Below, one piece after another: positions 63,628-64,000 of a stretch of 64,000 bases of DNA (the first letter of the stretch is position 1; each line of letters begins with the position of its first letter). Position numbers and translations under genes: made by a program. This DNA is from JAZBPO01 sp963691775. Its GTDB lineage: Bacteria > Pseudomonadota > Gammaproteobacteria > Pseudomonadales > Azotimanducaceae. The DNA lies in the NCBI GenBank assembly GCA_963691775.1, contig OY829369.1, forward strand, positions 1,736,001 to 1,800,000, written 5' to 3'. Under the pieces are notes generated by a model. That model saw nothing but the letters and a program-made list of their open reading frames with translations. It was not told the origin of the DNA and searched no databases.

Positions 63628-64000
63628 CTGAACGGCGACGATCCGCTATCCCGCATCACTGCCGACGCGCGCCACCGCGCTGAACGCGTGCGCCTGCTTT
63701 GCCTGGACGTTGACGGCGTACTCACCGACGGTGGCCTCCAGTACACGGAGGACGGCGTAGAGGCCAAGGTCTTCTGCACCCAGGACGGTCAGGCGCTGAA
63801 GATGCTTGCCGGCGCGGGGATCGCGACCGCACTCATCACCGGCCGCACATCACAGCTCCTGGAGCGTCGCGCCCGCGAGCTCGACATCGACCATGTCTAT
63901 CAGGGCGCCCACGACAAGCGCGCCGCCCTCGCAGACCTGCTCGAACGCACGGGTCTGTCAGCCGATGCCATCGCCCATGTGGGAGACGACATTCCCGATC
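63628..64000 (+). CDS. kdsC: KDO-8-phosphate phosphatase (5' part)
   Basis: HAD-superfamily phosphatase releasing Kdo for LPS; truncated by the window end after about 124 codons. Motif I LDVDGVLTDG, the TGR of motif II and GDD of motif IV are visible. No ATG, GTG or TTG in frame suits the N-terminus; the best start is CTG 63628, with GAGGAG six bases upstream. GTG 63688 is an alternative but would remove the part just before motif I. 16 bases follow the antiporter stop. Confidence 0.9.
   Translation, partial: MNGDDPLSRITADARHRAERVRLLCLDVDGVLTDGGLQYTEDGVEAKVFCTQDGQALKMLAGAGIATALITGRTSQLLERRARELDIDHVYQGAHDKRAALADLLERTGLSADAIAHVGDDIPD

Overview
The window is a GC-rich chromosomal segment from a gammaproteobacterium, densely packed with core housekeeping genes. 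Several neighbourhoods point to this class: fxsA-groES-groEL behind a CIRCE operator; the mraZ-to-ftsZ division and wall cluster followed by lpxC, a DUF721/DciA gene, an M23 peptidase, secA and argJ; pilB-pilC-pilD-coaE-yacG beside pilA, tRNA-Thr and nadC as in Pseudomonas; zapE-rplM-rpsI-petABC-sspA-sspB; and murA-hisG-hisD. No insertion sequence, prophage, integrase, CRISPR array, toxin-antitoxin pair or defence island was found. The genus cannot be named from the sequence alone.

Layout. 1-7.3 kb: 3' end of pldA, a hairpin terminator, groEL/groES with a CIRCE promoter, fxsA, an alkyltransferase-like gene, an AmpG-type permease, a receiver protein with a degenerate GGDEF domain, and a PduO-type cobalamin adenosyltransferase. 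7.3-14 kb (minus strand): a tight run ampD-btuF-like-ROK kinase-aceE-aceF. 14-25.3 kb: a type IV pilus region with nadC, a TfpZ-like accessory gene, two tandem Wzy/PglL-like membrane glycosyl-ligases, a 48-codon membrane-peptide ORF, tRNA-Thr(CGT), two tandem cysteine-free pilins, a sigma54-type promoter with upstream palindromes, then pilB, pilC and pilD. 25.3-31.8 kb: coaE, yacG, argJ, secA, M23 peptidase, DUF721. 31.8-46.1 kb (minus strand): lpxC, ftsZ, ftsA, ftsQ, murC, ftsW, murD, mraY, murE, ftsI, ftsL, rsmH, mraZ, mostly joined by ATGA/GTGA overlaps and preceded by a clear promoter with four 10-bp MraZ-type repeats. murF, murG, murB and ddl are absent from this cluster. 46.4-51.8 kb: RNase P RNA, rsmI, lpoA, yraN, dolP, sspB, sspA. 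51.9-58.1 kb: cytochrome bc1 genes petABC, rpsI, rplM, zapE, and a DegS/AlgW-type protease. 58.1-64 kb: hisD, hisG, murA, ibaG, mlaC, a Ca2+/Na+ antiporter and the 5' part of kdsC, apparently with a CTG start.

How the genes work together. The window covers much of envelope biogenesis: precursor synthesis and polymerisation of peptidoglycan, its recycling (ampD, ampG), outer-membrane homeostasis (lpxC, mlaC, lpoA, dolP, pldA, kdsC), and type IV pili with a probable pilin-modification module. Respiration (bc1) and pyruvate entry (aceEF) are also present. The least ordinary parts are the pilin locus (two ligase-like genes, two Cys-free pilins, paired palindromes at enhancer distance from a sigma54-type promoter) and the dcw cluster stripped of murF/murG/murB/ddl. 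No wholly new system is convincingly visible.
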